A stretch of DNA of 64,000 bases from Pseudoxanthomonas sp. 3HH-4 (GTDB lineage: Bacteria > Pseudomonadota > Gammaproteobacteria > Xanthomonadales > Xanthomonadaceae): the NCBI RefSeq assembly GCF_006716465.1, contig NZ_VFPB01000001.1, positions 326,483-390,482 of the forward strand, given 5' to 3'. This document shows positions 29,367 through 38,560 of this stretch, in pieces; position 1 is the stretch's first letter; the number at the start of each line of letters is the position of its first letter. The translations under genes were made by a program, and so were the position numbers. The notes beneath the pieces are model-generated. The model saw only the letters and a program-made list of their open reading frames with translations, ran no database searches and was not told the DNA's origin.

Positions 29367-30311
29367 ATGACGCAAGTGAATGGGATGTGGAAGCGGTTGG
29401 TGACGGCGTGCACGCTGCTGGCGATGCCGGCGCTGGCCTGGGCGCAGTCGGCGGACCCGAAGCCGTGGCAGCTCAACATGGGCAAGGGCGTGACCGCGTC
29501 CTCCCAGCATGCCTATGACGCGCACATGATCGCGCTGTGGGTCTGCATCGTGATCGGCGTCATCGTGTTCGGTGCGATGGGCTACGCGATGTTCAAGTTC
29601 CGCCACTCCAAGGGCGCGGTGCCGGCGCAGTTCAGCCACAACACCACGGCCGAGATCATCTGGACCGTCATCCCGGTGCTGATCCTGGTGGTCATGGCCT
29701 GGCCGGCGACCGCCAAGCTGATCGCCATGTACGACACCCGCGATTCCGAGATGACCGTCAAGGTCACCGGCTACCAGTGGATGTGGAAGTACGAATACCT
29801 GGGCGAGGGCGTGGAGTTCACCAGCCGCTTGGATCGCGAATCGGACCGCCTGCGCCAGAACAAGGCGACGACACAGGAAGAGATCAAGGCGCACCCGCAC
29901 TATCTGCTGGACGTCGACAACCAGCTGGTGCTGCCCACCAACACCAAGATCCGCTTCGTGATCACCGCCGACGACGTCATCCACGCGTGGTGGGTGCCGG
30001 CCCTGGGCTGGAAGCAGGACGCCATCCCGGGCATCGTCAATGAGGCCTGGACCGACATCAAGGAACCGGGCATCTACCGCGGCCAGTGCGCCGAGCTGTG
30101 CGGCAAGGACCACGGCTTCATGCCGATCGTCGTGAAGGCGGTGCCGAAGGCCGAGTACGAGCAGTGGCTGGCCTCGAAGAAGCCTGCCCCGGCCGCCGCA
30201 CCCGCTCCGGCCGCGCCGGTGGAAGAGGCCGCGCCGGCCGACGCCACGACGGCCCCGGCCGTTGAAGCCGCCCCCACCGCCGAGACCCCCGCGCCGTCGG
30301 CGCAGGGTTGA
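29367..30311 (+). CDS. coxB: Cytochrome c oxidase subunit II
   Basis: A 314-residue protein with a signal peptide, two membrane helices and a periplasmic cupredoxin domain. Binuclear CuA ligands are visible in DVIHAWWVPALGWKQD and QCAELCGKDHGFM (about 240-252: two Cys, His, Met). The last ~45 residues are an Ala/Pro/Glu-rich low-complexity tail that the oxidase fold does not need. It accepts electrons from cytochrome c. First oxidase subunit gene of the cluster; ctaD follows after 35 bases. A start at 29385 is also possible. Confidence 0.96.
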   Translation: MTQVNGMWKRLVTACTLLAMPALAWAQSADPKPWQLNMGKGVTASSQHAYDAHMIALWVCIVIGVIVFGAMGYAMFKFRHSKGAVPAQFSHNTTAEIIWTVIPVLILVVMAWPATAKLIAMYDTRDSEMTVKVTGYQWMWKYEYLGEGVEFTSRLDRESDRLRQNKATTQEEIKAHPHYLLDVDNQLVLPTNTKIRFVITADDVIHAWWVPALGWKQDAIPGIVNEAWTDIKEPGIYRGQCAELCGKDHGFMPIVVKAVPKAEYEQWLASKKPAPAAAPAPAAPVEEAAPADATTAPAVEAAPTAETPAPSAQG

Positions 30312-30346
30312 TCGACCGCCCGCATCAGCTGCAAGAGATTACGCAC

Positions 30347-31960
30347 ATGGCCAACACCGCCGTCGATCATCATGACGATCACCACGGTCACCAGCAGAGC
30401 TTCATCGAGCGGTGGTTCTTCTCCACGAACCACAAGGACATCGGCACGCTCTACCTGATCTTCAGCTTCATCATGTTCATCATCGGCGCGGGCATGTCGG
30501 TGGTGATCCGTGCCGAGTTGATGGTGCCGGGCCTGCAGCTGGTCAGCCCCGAGTTCTTCAACCAGATGACCACGGTGCATGCGCTGGTCATGATCTTCGG
30601 TGGCGTGATGCCGGCGTTCGTCGGCCTAGCCAACTGGATGATCCCGCTGCAGGTGGGCGCACCGGACATGGCGCTGCCGCGCATGAACAACTGGTCCTTC
30701 TGGATCATGCCGTTCGCCTTCACCCTGCTGCTCAGCTCGTTGTTCCTGCCGGGCGGCGCGCCGGCCGGTGGCTGGACGCTGTACCCGCCGCTGTCGCTGC
30801 AGGGCGGCGCGAACGTGGCGCTGACCATCTTCGCCATCCACATGATGGGCATCAGCTCCATCATGGGCGCGATCAACATCATCGCCACGGTGCTCAACAT
30901 GCGCGCACCGGGCATCGACCTGCTGAAGATGCCGATCTTCTGCTGGACCTGGCTGATCACCGCGTTCCTGCTGATCGCGGTGATGCCGGTGCTGGCGGGC
31001 GCGGTGACCATGCTGCTGACCGACAAGTTCTTCGGCACCAGCTTCTTCAATGCGGCCGGCGGCGGCGACCCGGTGATGTACCAGCACATCTTCTGGTTCT
31101 TCGGTCACCCCGAGGTCTACATCATGATCCTGCCGGCGTTCGGCGTGGTGTCGGAAATCATCCCGACCTTCAGCCGCAAGCCGCTGTTCGGCTACCAGGC
31201 CATGGTGTACGCGACCGCCTCGATCGCGTTCCTGTCGTTCATCGTGTGGGCGCACCACATGTTCACGGTGGGCATGCCGCTGGGTGGCGAGATCTACTTC
31301 ATGTTCGCCACCATGCTGATCGCCATCCCGACCGGCGTGAAGGTATTCAACTGGGTCAGCACGATGTGGAAGGGCTCGCTGTCCTTCGAGACCCCGATGC
31401 TGTGGGCGGTGGGCTTCGTCATCCTGTTCACCATCGGCGGCTTCTCCGGCCTGATGCTGGCCATCGTGCCGGCGGACTTCCAGTACCACGACACCTACTT
31501 CGTGGTGGCGCACTTCCACTACGTGCTGGTGACCGGCGCGCTGTTCTCCATCATCGCCGCCACCTACTACTGGTGGCCGAAGTGGACCGGCCGCATGTAC
31601 AACGAGTTCTGGGGCAAGTTCCATTTCTGGTGGACGATCGTGTTCGTCAACCTGCTGTTCTTCCCGCAGCACTTCCTGGGCCTGGCCGGCATGCCGCGCC
31701 GCATCCCGGACTACAACCCGGTGTTCGCGGACTGGAACTTCATCAGCTCGATCGGTGCGTTCGGCATGTTCCTGACGCCGTTCATGATGGCCGCGATCCT
31801 GTGGGCCTCGCTGCGCAACGGCAAGAAGGCCGAAGCGCGCGCCTGGGAAAATGCGAAGGGCCTGGAATGGACCGTGCCGTCGCCGGCCCCGCACCATACG
31901 TTCACCACGCCGCCGGTCATCAAGGATGGCGACCTGGCGCACGGCGACGTGACGCACTGA
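30347..31960 (+). CDS. ctaD: Cytochrome c oxidase subunit I
   Basis: A 537-residue protein with 12 expected helices carrying heme a, heme a3 and CuB. Recognisable are TVHALVMIFGG (heme a His), FWFFGHPEVYIMILPAFG (CuB His plus the Tyr cross-link region), WAHHMFTVG (CuB His pair) and the HDTYFVVAHFHYVL heme ligand stretch. The N-terminal 20 residues are His/Asp-rich (HHDDHHGHQQ). It is the catalytic oxygen-reducing and proton-pumping subunit. Confidence 0.98.
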   Translation: MANTAVDHHDDHHGHQQSFIERWFFSTNHKDIGTLYLIFSFIMFIIGAGMSVVIRAELMVPGLQLVSPEFFNQMTTVHALVMIFGGVMPAFVGLANWMIPLQVGAPDMALPRMNNWSFWIMPFAFTLLLSSLFLPGGAPAGGWTLYPPLSLQGGANVALTIFAIHMMGISSIMGAINIIATVLNMRAPGIDLLKMPIFCWTWLITAFLLIAVMPVLAGAVTMLLTDKFFGTSFFNAAGGGDPVMYQHIFWFFGHPEVYIMILPAFGVVSEIIPTFSRKPLFGYQAMVYATASIAFLSFIVWAHHMFTVGMPLGGEIYFMFATMLIAIPTGVKVFNWVSTMWKGSLSFETPMLWAVGFVILFTIGGFSGLMLAIVPADFQYHDTYFVVAHFHYVLVTGALFSIIAATYYWWPKWTGRMYNEFWGKFHFWWTIVFVNLLFFPQHFLGLAGMPRRIPDYNPVFADWNFISSIGAFGMFLTPFMMAAILWASLRNGKKAEARAWENAKGLEWTVPSPAPHHTFTTPPVIKDGDLAHGDVTH

Positions 31961-31979
31961 AACGGCTGAGCATCGCGCC

Positions 31980-32114
31980 ATGAACGCCCCTGTGCTGACC
32001 CCCGAGGAACTCGCGCGCCGCCGCAAGGCGGTGCTGCGCACGGCGTGGGTGATCGGCGGCATCGCGTTCGCGATCTTCGTGGCCTTCATCGGCCGCGCGG
32101 TGCTGAGCGCATGA
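31980..32114 (+). CDS. Cytochrome oxidase small membrane protein between ctaD and ctaG
   Basis: A 44-residue protein, [20 protein letters not shown] followed by a single membrane helix ([22 protein letters not shown]). Size, position and single-helix topology match the small cytochrome oxidase assembly peptides seen between ctaD and ctaG in related genomes. The stop overlaps the ctaG ATG by 4 bases, which supports that it is translated. Confidence 0.8.
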   Translation: MNAPVLTPEELARRRKAVLRTAWVIGGIAFAIFVAFIGRAVLSA

Positions 32115-32689
32115 GCGCGGCCAAGTCCAACTCGGCCGGGCTGTTCAAGCTGGTGGGCGTGGCGGTGGCGGTATTCGTGCTGACGTTCTCGCTGGTGCCG
32201 CTGTACCGCATCGCCTGCGAGAAGGTGTTCGGCATCCGCCTGGAGCAAGGGCCCGGCCAAGCGGCTGCGGTCGCAGCAGCCAAGGTCGCGCGCACGGTGA
32301 CCGTGCAGTTCGATGGCGGCGTCAACTCTAAGCTGCCATGGGCGTTCCGGCCGGAACAACTGACCATGGACGTGGTGCCCGGCGAGCTGTACGAGGCGAA
32401 GTATTTCGCCCGCAACGACAGTGAGCGGGCCGTCGTCGGCAGCGCGGTGCCGTCGGTGGCGCCGGCCCGTGCCTCGGGCTATTTCACCAAGACCGAGTGC
32501 TTCTGCTTCACGGCCCAGACCCTGCAGGCCGGCGAAAGCCGCGATATGCCGGTCCGCTTCATCGTGGACCCGGACCTGCCGGCGGAAGTGAAGACCATCA
32601 CCCTGTCCTATACCTTCTTCAAGAACGACGCACTGACCGCGCAGATCGGCACGGGCAACGCGTCGCCCTCGCCGCTCGCGGCACCCTGA
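32111..32689 (+). CDS. ctaG: CtaG/Cox11, copper delivery to CuB
   Basis: A 192-residue protein with one N-terminal helix ([21 protein letters not shown]) and an immunoglobulin-like periplasmic domain. The copper-binding CFCF motif is in [12 protein letters not shown], and the early conserved Cys in [10 protein letters not shown] is present. Cox11 proteins insert CuB into subunit I. ATG overlaps the preceding small gene. Confidence 0.95.
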   Translation: MSAAKSNSAGLFKLVGVAVAVFVLTFSLVPLYRIACEKVFGIRLEQGPGQAAAVAAAKVARTVTVQFDGGVNSKLPWAFRPEQLTMDVVPGELYEAKYFARNDSERAVVGSAVPSVAPARASGYFTKTECFCFTAQTLQAGESRDMPVRFIVDPDLPAEVKTITLSYTFFKNDALTAQIGTGNASPSPLAAP

Positions 32690-32716
32690 TCACGCTTAGC
32701 AACCGGAAGCCACGCC

Positions 32717-33595
32717 ATGGGACAAACCCATTCGCCAGACGCCAACATCTACTTCGTGCCGCACAGCTCCAAGTGGCCGTTCGTGGGTTCCATCGCCATG
32801 TTCGTCACCATGGTGGGCGTGGCCAGCTGGCTCAATGACGCAGCCTGGGGCATGTGGGTTTTCTATGCCGGCCTGGTGATGCTGAGTGCGACGCTGTTTA
32901 TGTGGTTCGGCGACGTGATCCGCGAGTCGGTGAGCGGCCACTACAACCGCCAGGTGGACGTGTCGTTCCGCATGGGCATGGTGTGGTTCATCTTCTCGGA
33001 AGTGATGTTCTTCGCCGCGTTCTTTGGCGCGCTGTTCTATGCCCGCACGCTGGCGTTGCCTTGGCTGGGTGGCGAAGGCGATGGCGTGATGACCAACAGC
33101 CTGCTGTGGGAAGGCTTCTCGGCGGCGTGGCCGAGCGCCGGTCCGGGCCAGGTGGGTGGTCAGTTCCAGACCATCCCGGCATGGGGCCTGCCGCTGCTCA
33201 ACACCCTGATCCTGCTGACCTCGGGCGTCACCATCACCATCGCGCACCATGCGCTGAAGGCCGGAAACCGCAGCCAGCTGCTGATCTGGCTGGGCGCCAC
33301 GGTGCTGCTGGGCTGCGTGTTCCTGTTCTTCCAGGCCGAGGAATACATCCACGCCTACAAGGAGCTGAACCTGACGCTGGGTTCCGGTATCTACGGCTCC
33401 ACGTTCTTCATGCTGACCGGCTTCCACGGCCTGCACGTGACGCTGGGCACGCTGATGCTGGCGATCATCTGGTTCCGCTGCGCCAAGGGTCACTTCACCA
33501 AGGACGACCACTTCGGTTTCGAAGCCGTGGCGTGGTACTGGCACTTCGTCGACGTGGTGTGGCTGGGCCTGTTCCTATTCGTCTACGTGCTGTAA
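32717..33595 (+). CDS. ctaE: Cytochrome c oxidase subunit III
   Basis: A 292-residue seven-helix protein. Conserved features: FRMGMVWFIFSEVMFFAAFF (acidic Glu in the membrane), ALKAGNRSQLLIWLGATVLLG, FFQAEEYIHAYKELNLT and GFHGLHVTLGTLML, ending YWHFVDVVWLGLFLFVYVL. It stabilises subunit I and proton uptake. Last structural subunit gene; a hairpin terminator follows. Confidence 0.97.
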   Translation: MGQTHSPDANIYFVPHSSKWPFVGSIAMFVTMVGVASWLNDAAWGMWVFYAGLVMLSATLFMWFGDVIRESVSGHYNRQVDVSFRMGMVWFIFSEVMFFAAFFGALFYARTLALPWLGGEGDGVMTNSLLWEGFSAAWPSAGPGQVGGQFQTIPAWGLPLLNTLILLTSGVTITIAHHALKAGNRSQLLIWLGATVLLGCVFLFFQAEEYIHAYKELNLTLGSGIYGSTFFMLTGFHGLHVTLGTLMLAIIWFRCAKGHFTKDDHFGFEAVAWYWHFVDVVWLGLFLFVYVL

Positions 33596-33619
33596 AGCGC
33601 GGGCGACGCCGTAGCGAAG

Positions 33620-33650
33620 AAAGGGCCGGCAATGCCGGCCCTTTTCTTTT
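33620..33650 (+). terminator. Terminator after ctaE, possibly bidirectional
   Basis: A 10-bp stem AAGGGCCGGC / GCCGGCCCTT with an AAT loop followed by TTCTTTT. It lies between ctaE and the facing DUF2909 gene, so it can serve both; the T-run is better on the plus strand. Confidence 0.85.
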
Positions 33651-33691
33651 GCCCGGTTGGCGCGGCGGGCCGCGCGCGGGACAATGCCCGC

Positions 33692-33913
33692 TTAGCCCGG
33701 ATTGACGCCATGCGGCTGGATCCAGCCCATCTTGATGGCCAGCACCACCAGCAGGATCAGGCCCACGGACAGCGCGATGCGGCGGGTCAGTGCGTTGACG
33801 GTGCGCTTGCTCTCGCCTTTGTCCACCAGCATGTAATACAGGCCTGCGCCGAGGTTCCACACGATGAGGATGAGGAAGGCGATGATCAGCAGGGTTTTCA
33901 GCGAATCGTTCAT
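33692..33913 (-). CDS. DUF2909 twin-transmembrane protein
   Basis: A 73-residue protein with two helices (LLIIAFLILIVWNLGAGLYYM and ALSVGLILLVVLAIKMGWIQ) around a charged loop (VDKGESKRTVNALTRR). This fits DUF2909/twin transmembrane proteins found in cox clusters. It points against the cluster direction and faces ctaE. Function unknown. Confidence 0.85.
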   Translation of the reverse strand: MNDSLKTLLIIAFLILIVWNLGAGLYYMLVDKGESKRTVNALTRRIALSVGLILLVVLAIKMGWIQPHGVNPG

Positions 33914-34000
33914 GGCGTCCTCGACGGGGCCGGCAGTGAGGCGCGCATTATCGCCCCAGTGGCGTGAGCCGATGGTGGGTGCGACATTCGGACGCATGCC

Positions 34001-34735
34001 GTGAGCCGGCGCATGCCGCTGCCGATCGGATGGATCTTGGCCGTGCTCGCCATGTCGCTGTTCGGCAGCCTGGGTGCCTGGCAGTGGGGCCGGGCGGAAC
34101 AGAAGGACGCGATGCTGGCCGAGACAGCGCGCGTGCTGACCGAACGACAGGCGCAGTCGCTGGCGGTGGCAGCCGATGCCGCGCGGGCGCAGGCGTACGA
34201 CTGGGTGGCGGGCGAGGGTGAATTCCTGCCTACCCGCGCGATCCTGCTGGACAACCAGACGCGCGAGCGGCAGCCCGGTGTCCGTGTCTATCGGGTATTT
34301 CAGCCCATCGAGGGCGGTGCGCCACTGCTGGTGGAGCTTGGCTGGCGGGTCGTGCCCGGTGACCGCACCATGCCGGCGGTGCCGCCGTTGCCGGGTCGCC
34401 ATCACGTGGCGGGGCTGCTGGTGCCGCCACCCTCGGAAGGTATTGCCAGCGCCGCCGCTGCCGCGCAACCCGATGGCAGCCTGCTGGTGATCGCGCTGCA
34501 GCCGGATGCGCTGGCCAAGGCGCTTGCGCTGCCTGCGTTGTCGCCGCGCGTCCTGAAGCTGGACCCCGACCTGTCGCTCGGTTACGCGCGCGACCTGGAC
34601 GTCCTGCCCAACACGCTGCCGCCGGAGCGCCACATAGGCTATGCCGTGCAATGGTTCGGACTGGCAGGCGCAGTGTTCGTGACGGCGCTGGTCCTGACCT
34701 GGCGCAGCCGGCGTGGCGGCCGAAAGAGCCAGTAG
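34001..34735 (+). CDS. SURF1-family cytochrome oxidase assembly protein
   Basis: A 244-residue protein with one N-terminal and one C-terminal membrane helix around a periplasmic domain, the SURF1 layout. GAWQWGRAEQK at the first helix end and HIGYAVQWFGLAG before the last helix are the family landmarks (heme-linked His and QWF). SURF1 helps deliver heme A to subunit I. The GTG at 34001 is used here; an ATG at 34013 would remove four residues. Confidence 0.93.
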   Translation: MSRRMPLPIGWILAVLAMSLFGSLGAWQWGRAEQKDAMLAETARVLTERQAQSLAVAADAARAQAYDWVAGEGEFLPTRAILLDNQTRERQPGVRVYRVFQPIEGGAPLLVELGWRVVPGDRTMPAVPPLPGRHHVAGLLVPPPSEGIASAAAAAQPDGSLLVIALQPDALAKALALPALSPRVLKLDPDLSLGYARDLDVLPNTLPPERHIGYAVQWFGLAGAVFVTALVLTWRSRRGGRKSQ

Positions 34736-34779
34736 GCGTTCTCTGGACAAGCCCTGCGGGGAAGCACTGGATGCCGGAT

Positions 34780-34886
34780 CCGTTCGTGGTGAGCGTGTCG
34801 ACCCACGCTCTCTGCGATGGATCGACCCGTCACAACAGCCCGCTCTTGTCGTGAAAAGCGTGGTCTGACAGGCTCGGCACGAACGG
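34780..34886. repeat. Imperfect long inverted repeat upstream of the SCO-like gene
   Basis: An arm at 34780-34805 (CCGTTCGTGGTGAGCGTGTC) matches the reverse complement of 34861-34886 (CCGTTCGTGCCGAGCCTGTC) with a few differences. It fills most of the 235-base gap between the SURF1 and SCO-like genes; I see no gene there. Confidence 0.65.
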
Positions 34887-34970
34887 CATTCAAGGGGCTT
34901 TGCTTGATGGGCGGTGTTGTCCGGCGCCGCCATAGGGGCAATGATCGCCCGGGCGTGAGAAAATGCGCCC

Positions 34971-35543
34971 ATGGACCCAAAACCATTCGATCCCGCCCAG
35001 CGGCGTCGCGGGCGGTGGATGCTCGTCGCGCTGTTCGCCCTGTTCTTCGGCACCGTGTTCGGTGCCGGCATCCTGCGGTTCTCCGGCTGGCAGCCGGCGG
35101 CGCACAAGAACCATGGCCTGATGTTGCAACCGCCTGCGGACGCGCGAAGCATCGTGCCGCTGCTCGCGGATGGCAGCGCCTACGAATGGCGGCCGGGCGA
35201 ACGCCGCTGGCGCATCGTCGCCGCGCCGGCACCGGGGTGCGCGGAGGCTTGCCTGAAACTGGCGCAGGACCTGGACAAGGTATGGCAGTTGTTCGGCCAC
35301 AACGCTGACGAAGTCGACATCCTGTGGGTCGGCGAGTATCCGGACGGGGCGCCGCGGCATCGCGCACTGCGTATGGTGCGCGCGGATGGCCCGTTGCGTG
35401 GCCTGCTGCCGCAGGTGGACGATCCGGCCGGCACGCCTGTGTACGTGATCGACCCGCACGGTTTCGTGATCCTGCGCTACGCCCCGGGCTTCGATCCGGC
35501 CGGCCTGCGCACGGATGTCTCGAAACTGATCAAGCTCATCTGA
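34971..35543 (+). CDS. Membrane-anchored SCO-like thioredoxin-fold protein
   Basis: A 190-residue protein with one N-terminal helix (WMLVALFALFFGTVFGAGIL) and a periplasmic domain with a CxxxC pair (CAEAC, Cys 90 and 94), the spacing of SCO copper chaperones, followed by YVIDPHGFVILRYAPGFDP, like the SCO beta-strand with Asp-Pro-x-Gly. The usual proline next to the cysteine pair is missing. Its place between surf1 and ctaA supports a role in CuA maturation or thiol redox of the oxidase (inference). Confidence 0.72.
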   Translation: MDPKPFDPAQRRRGRWMLVALFALFFGTVFGAGILRFSGWQPAAHKNHGLMLQPPADARSIVPLLADGSAYEWRPGERRWRIVAAPAPGCAEACLKLAQDLDKVWQLFGHNADEVDILWVGEYPDGAPRHRALRMVRADGPLRGLLPQVDDPAGTPVYVIDPHGFVILRYAPGFDPAGLRTDVSKLIKLI

Positions 35544-35562
35544 GCCCTCGCCCGAACTGCAG

Positions 35563-36714
35563 ATGATGATGAACGCTGTCGCACGTCCCGTGATCTACCG
35601 ACATTTCCATAGAATCGCCTGGCTGGCGGTGGCCCTGACGCTGTGCGTCGTGGTGTTCGGCGCCTTCGTGCGCCTGTCCGATGCCGGCCTGAGCTGCCCC
35701 GACTGGCCCACCTGCTATGGCCGCGCCGCGTGGCCGGGCGCGGTCAACGAAGCCGCTTCGCACGCCGCCAGCGACATCCGGCCGTTCGAGACGCACAAGG
35801 CGTGGCGCGAGCAGGTGCACCGCCACATCGCCGCCTCGCTGGGCGTGCTGGTGCTGGTGCTCGCACTGCTTGCTGCACGCCGCCGGCGCTGGGGCATCGC
35901 GCAAATCCTGGTTGCCGCCGGCCTGGTCGGCGCAGCGATCCCGCTGTACATGCACGGCGAACACGGCGCGGCCTCGGCGCTCGCGATCCTCGGTGAAGCG
36001 ATCCTGTTGTTCGCCGCGCTGCGCTGGTCCAACATCGATCTGGCGCGCGCAGGGGCACTGACGCTGGCGGTGATCATCTTCCAGGCGCTGCTGGGCATGT
36101 GGACGGTGACCTGGCTGCTCAAGCCGATCGTGGTGATGGGCCACCTGCTCGGTGGCCTGACCACGTTCTCGCTGCTGGTGTGGATGGCGTGGCGCGCGAC
36201 CGACCGGCCCATCACGCTGGCCGACGCGACCGTGCTGCGTCGCTGGCTGATCGGGGGCCTGGCGCTGCTCGGCATCCAGATCGCACTCGGTGGCTGGGTC
36301 AGCGCGAACTACGCGGCACTGGCGTGCGGGCTGGATTTCCCGAAGTGCGTCGGCCAGTGGTGGCCGCCCGCGGATTTCCGCGAGGGCTTCGTGCTGTGGC
36401 GTGGTATCGGCGTGGACTATGAAGGCGGCGTGCTGGATGGCGCTTCGCGCATCGCGATCCAGATGACCCACCGCATCATGGCGGTAGTGGTCGCGCTCTA
36501 TGTGCTGGCGCTCGCGTGGCGCCTGCTCCGCACGCCGGGCATGCGCAGCTGGGCGTTGACGCTCCTGGTGCTGATCGCCGCGCAGGTCACGCTGGGCATC
36601 CTCAACGTGAAGCTCAACCTGCCGCTGCCGGTGGCGGTAGCGCACAACGCTGGCGCGGTGCTGCTGCTGTTCACCCTGGTCTCGTTGACCGCGCGCCTGC
36701 GCAGGCCTGACTGA
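35563..36714 (+). CDS. ctaA: Heme A synthase (CtaA/COX15)
   Basis: A 383-residue eight-helix protein that oxidises the C8 methyl of heme O to make heme A. Visible are [19 protein letters not shown] (the conserved Cys-rich loop), [17 protein letters not shown] (heme His pair), [16 protein letters not shown] and [11 protein letters not shown] in the second half. The window cluster also has ctaB directly downstream, one base after its stop, so both heme-modifying steps are coupled. Confidence 0.96.
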   Translation: MMMNAVARPVIYRHFHRIAWLAVALTLCVVVFGAFVRLSDAGLSCPDWPTCYGRAAWPGAVNEAASHAASDIRPFETHKAWREQVHRHIAASLGVLVLVLALLAARRRRWGIAQILVAAGLVGAAIPLYMHGEHGAASALAILGEAILLFAALRWSNIDLARAGALTLAVIIFQALLGMWTVTWLLKPIVVMGHLLGGLTTFSLLVWMAWRATDRPITLADATVLRRWLIGGLALLGIQIALGGWVSANYAALACGLDFPKCVGQWWPPADFREGFVLWRGIGVDYEGGVLDGASRIAIQMTHRIMAVVVALYVLALAWRLLRTPGMRSWALTLLVLIAAQVTLGILNVKLNLPLPVAVAHNAGAVLLLFTLVSLTARLRRPD

Positions 36715-36715
36715 C

Positions 36716-37654
36716 ATGGCCTCGACGTTCCGTCAGTACTGGGCGTTGACCAAGCCGCGCGTGGTGGCGCTGATCGTGTTCACTGCGATCGTTGGCATGT
36801 TCCTCGCCATCGATGGCCTGCCCGATGGTGCGCAGTTGTTGCGCGGCGCGTTGGGTTTCCTCGGCATTTGGCTGGCCGCTTCCAGCGCGGCCGCCATCAA
36901 CCAGCTGCTGGATGCGCGCATCGACGCGAAGATGGCACGCACCTCCTGGCGTCCGCTGGTACAGGGACAGGTGAAACCATGGCAGGCGCTGGTGTTCGCG
37001 CTGGTGCTGGCGGCGCTGTCGATGGCGATCCTGGTGCTGTGGGTCAACACGATCACGGCGATCCTGACCTTCGCCTCGCTGATCGGCTACGCGGTGATCT
37101 ATACCGTGTTCCTGAAGCGCGCCACGCCGCAGAACATCGTCATCGGCGGTATCGCCGGCGCCGCACCGCCGCTGCTGGGCTGGGCCACGATGACCGGCAT
37201 GCAGGGCGAGTGGGACTGGCCGCACGCGCTGCTGCTGGTACTGATCATCTTCGTGTGGACGCCGCCGCATTTCTGGGCCTTGGCGATCTTCCGTCGTGAA
37301 GACTATGCGCGCGCGCTGGTGCCGATGCTGCCGGTGACGCACGGCGTAACCTACACGCGCTGGCAGATCCTGTTCTACACCGTGCTGCTGGTCGAAGTGA
37401 CGGTGTTGCCGGTGGTATTCGGCATGAGCGGCTTCTTCTATCTGGGCGGCGCGCTGGTGCTGGGCGCGGTGTTCCTCTGGTACGCATGGCGCCTGCTGGA
37501 TCCGCCGGACGAGTTCTTCGCCATGCGCGTGTTCAACTACTCCATCGTCTACCTGATGGCGCTGTTCGCATTCCTGCTGGTGGACCACTGGGTGATGCCG
37601 CTGCTGCAACCGGCGGCAGCGACGGCCGGTATCGAGTTCGTGCCGGCGGGTTGA
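36716..37654 (+). CDS. ctaB: Heme O synthase (protoheme IX farnesyltransferase)
   Basis: A 312-residue UbiA-superfamily prenyltransferase with nine helices. The prenyl-diphosphate Asp motifs are [20 protein letters not shown] (first) and the second region near the [12 protein letters not shown] loop. It adds farnesyl to heme B to form heme O for CtaA. It follows ctaA after one base and ends the cox cluster. Also named cyoE in other genomes. Confidence 0.95.
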   Translation: MASTFRQYWALTKPRVVALIVFTAIVGMFLAIDGLPDGAQLLRGALGFLGIWLAASSAAAINQLLDARIDAKMARTSWRPLVQGQVKPWQALVFALVLAALSMAILVLWVNTITAILTFASLIGYAVIYTVFLKRATPQNIVIGGIAGAAPPLLGWATMTGMQGEWDWPHALLLVLIIFVWTPPHFWALAIFRREDYARALVPMLPVTHGVTYTRWQILFYTVLLVEVTVLPVVFGMSGFFYLGGALVLGAVFLWYAWRLLDPPDEFFAMRVFNYSIVYLMALFAFLLVDHWVMPLLQPAAATAGIEFVPAG

Positions 37655-37664
37655 CGCGAATGGT

Positions 37665-38056
37665 GCAGGAGCGACGTGAGTCGCGACCGTGTCCCGTCGG
37701 TGCTTCTTGTACTTGTCTCGTGCGATGCCGTCGCTACGCTCTCCAGCGCGCGGAATTCAAGGGTGGCTCCGTTCCTGTGGTCGCGACTGACGTCGCTCCT
37801 GCAAGGGCTTGGCAAGGCCGGGTTCGGGAAGTCTCTCCACCACCACCGACCCCAGCGACTTCAATCTCGCCGCGCGACCCAGTTCCAGCGCGTCCTCATG
37901 CGGGACGCCAGCTGTTGTAGGAGCGACGTCAGTCGCGACCGTGGCTCGCCAGTACGCATTGCATTGACGATGCACGTGGTGCCGCCGCGCGCTCCAGCAG
38001 GATATGGATTCAATGTGGCCGCACTCGTGCGGTCGCGACTGACGTCGCTCCTGCAA
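37665..38056. repeat. Two tandem ~250-bp units of GAGCGACGT palindromic repeats
   Basis: The 407-base gap 37655-38061 holds four copies of GGAGCGACGTNAGTCGCGACC: forward at 37665-37690, reverse at 37777-37805, forward at 37916-37943 and reverse at 38027-38056. Each forward/reverse pair forms a hairpin around ~85 bases, and the first pair is followed by a copy of the phosphatase 3' end. The pattern forward-reverse-tail, forward-reverse-tail shows a diverged tandem duplication. Confidence 0.85.
37821..37910 (-). pseudogene. Duplicated 3' fragment of the adjacent phosphatase gene
   Basis: On the minus strand this fragment encodes GVPHEDALELGRAARLKSL, almost the same as the phosphatase C-terminus (GVPHEDALELGRAAGLKSL at 38067-38161). 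A 43-base stretch is identical (37868-37910 vs 38119-38161); the rest has drifted with substitutions and a small indel. It has no start region, so it is a remnant rather than a gene. Confidence 0.85.
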
Positions 38057-38061
38057 GAGCT

Positions 38062-38550
38062 TCAGCGTTCGGGCTTCGCCAGCTGCTCCATCACCACCGG
38101 CTCCAGCGATTTCAATCCCGCCGCGCGACCCAGTTCCAGCGCGTCCTCATGCGGGACGCCACCGGCGGCCGCGCCCAGCGTGAGCAGCGCACCGACACGG
38201 TTGCCCGAGGCGCAATGCAGCAGTACGTCGCCGTCCTGCGCATCCAGCAACGCATACAGTGCCTTGGCGTTCACCGGCGTGACATCGTCCTTGCCGGCGA
38301 TCGGCAGCGCTATGTAGTCCATGCCGAGGCGGCGCACTTCGGCGGCCTGATCGTACCCGCGTTCTTCATGCGGGCCGCGCAGGTCGATGACCGTGCGGAT
38401 ACCCAGCGCCCGCAGGCGCGCCAGATCCTCCGGCGATGGCTGGCCGCCGGTATGCAGGCCGGGACGCGGCTGGGTGAATTCCGCCGCCAGCGTGGGGAGT
38501 GAGGTGCCGCACAGCAGTGTGGCGAACAGGCAAAGCGCGAAACGTGTCAT
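38062..38550 (-). CDS. Exported DSP/beta-lactamase-hydrolase-like phosphatase
   Basis: A 162-residue protein with a signal peptide (MTRFALCLFATLLCGTSLPTLA). The domain resembles DUF442/fused DSP-PTPase-like phosphatases: VIDLRGPHEERGYDQAAE, then HCASGNRVGALL, where Cys and Arg form a P-loop of CX4R type. Probable periplasmic phosphatase; substrate unknown. It follows dnaG by 10 bases on the same strand. Its 3' end is duplicated downstream together with palindromic repeats. Confidence 0.78.
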   Translation of the reverse strand: MTRFALCLFATLLCGTSLPTLAAEFTQPRPGLHTGGQPSPEDLARLRALGIRTVIDLRGPHEERGYDQAAEVRRLGMDYIALPIAGKDDVTPVNAKALYALLDAQDGDVLLHCASGNRVGALLTLGAAAGGVPHEDALELGRAAGLKSLEPVVMEQLAKPER

Positions 38551-38560
38551 CACGGACTCC

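Noticed and set aside
37757-38056. Reading frame containing the duplicated phosphatase tail
   Set aside because: The first part is repeat sequence and there is no signal peptide or catalytic loop, so I call the matching part a remnant only.
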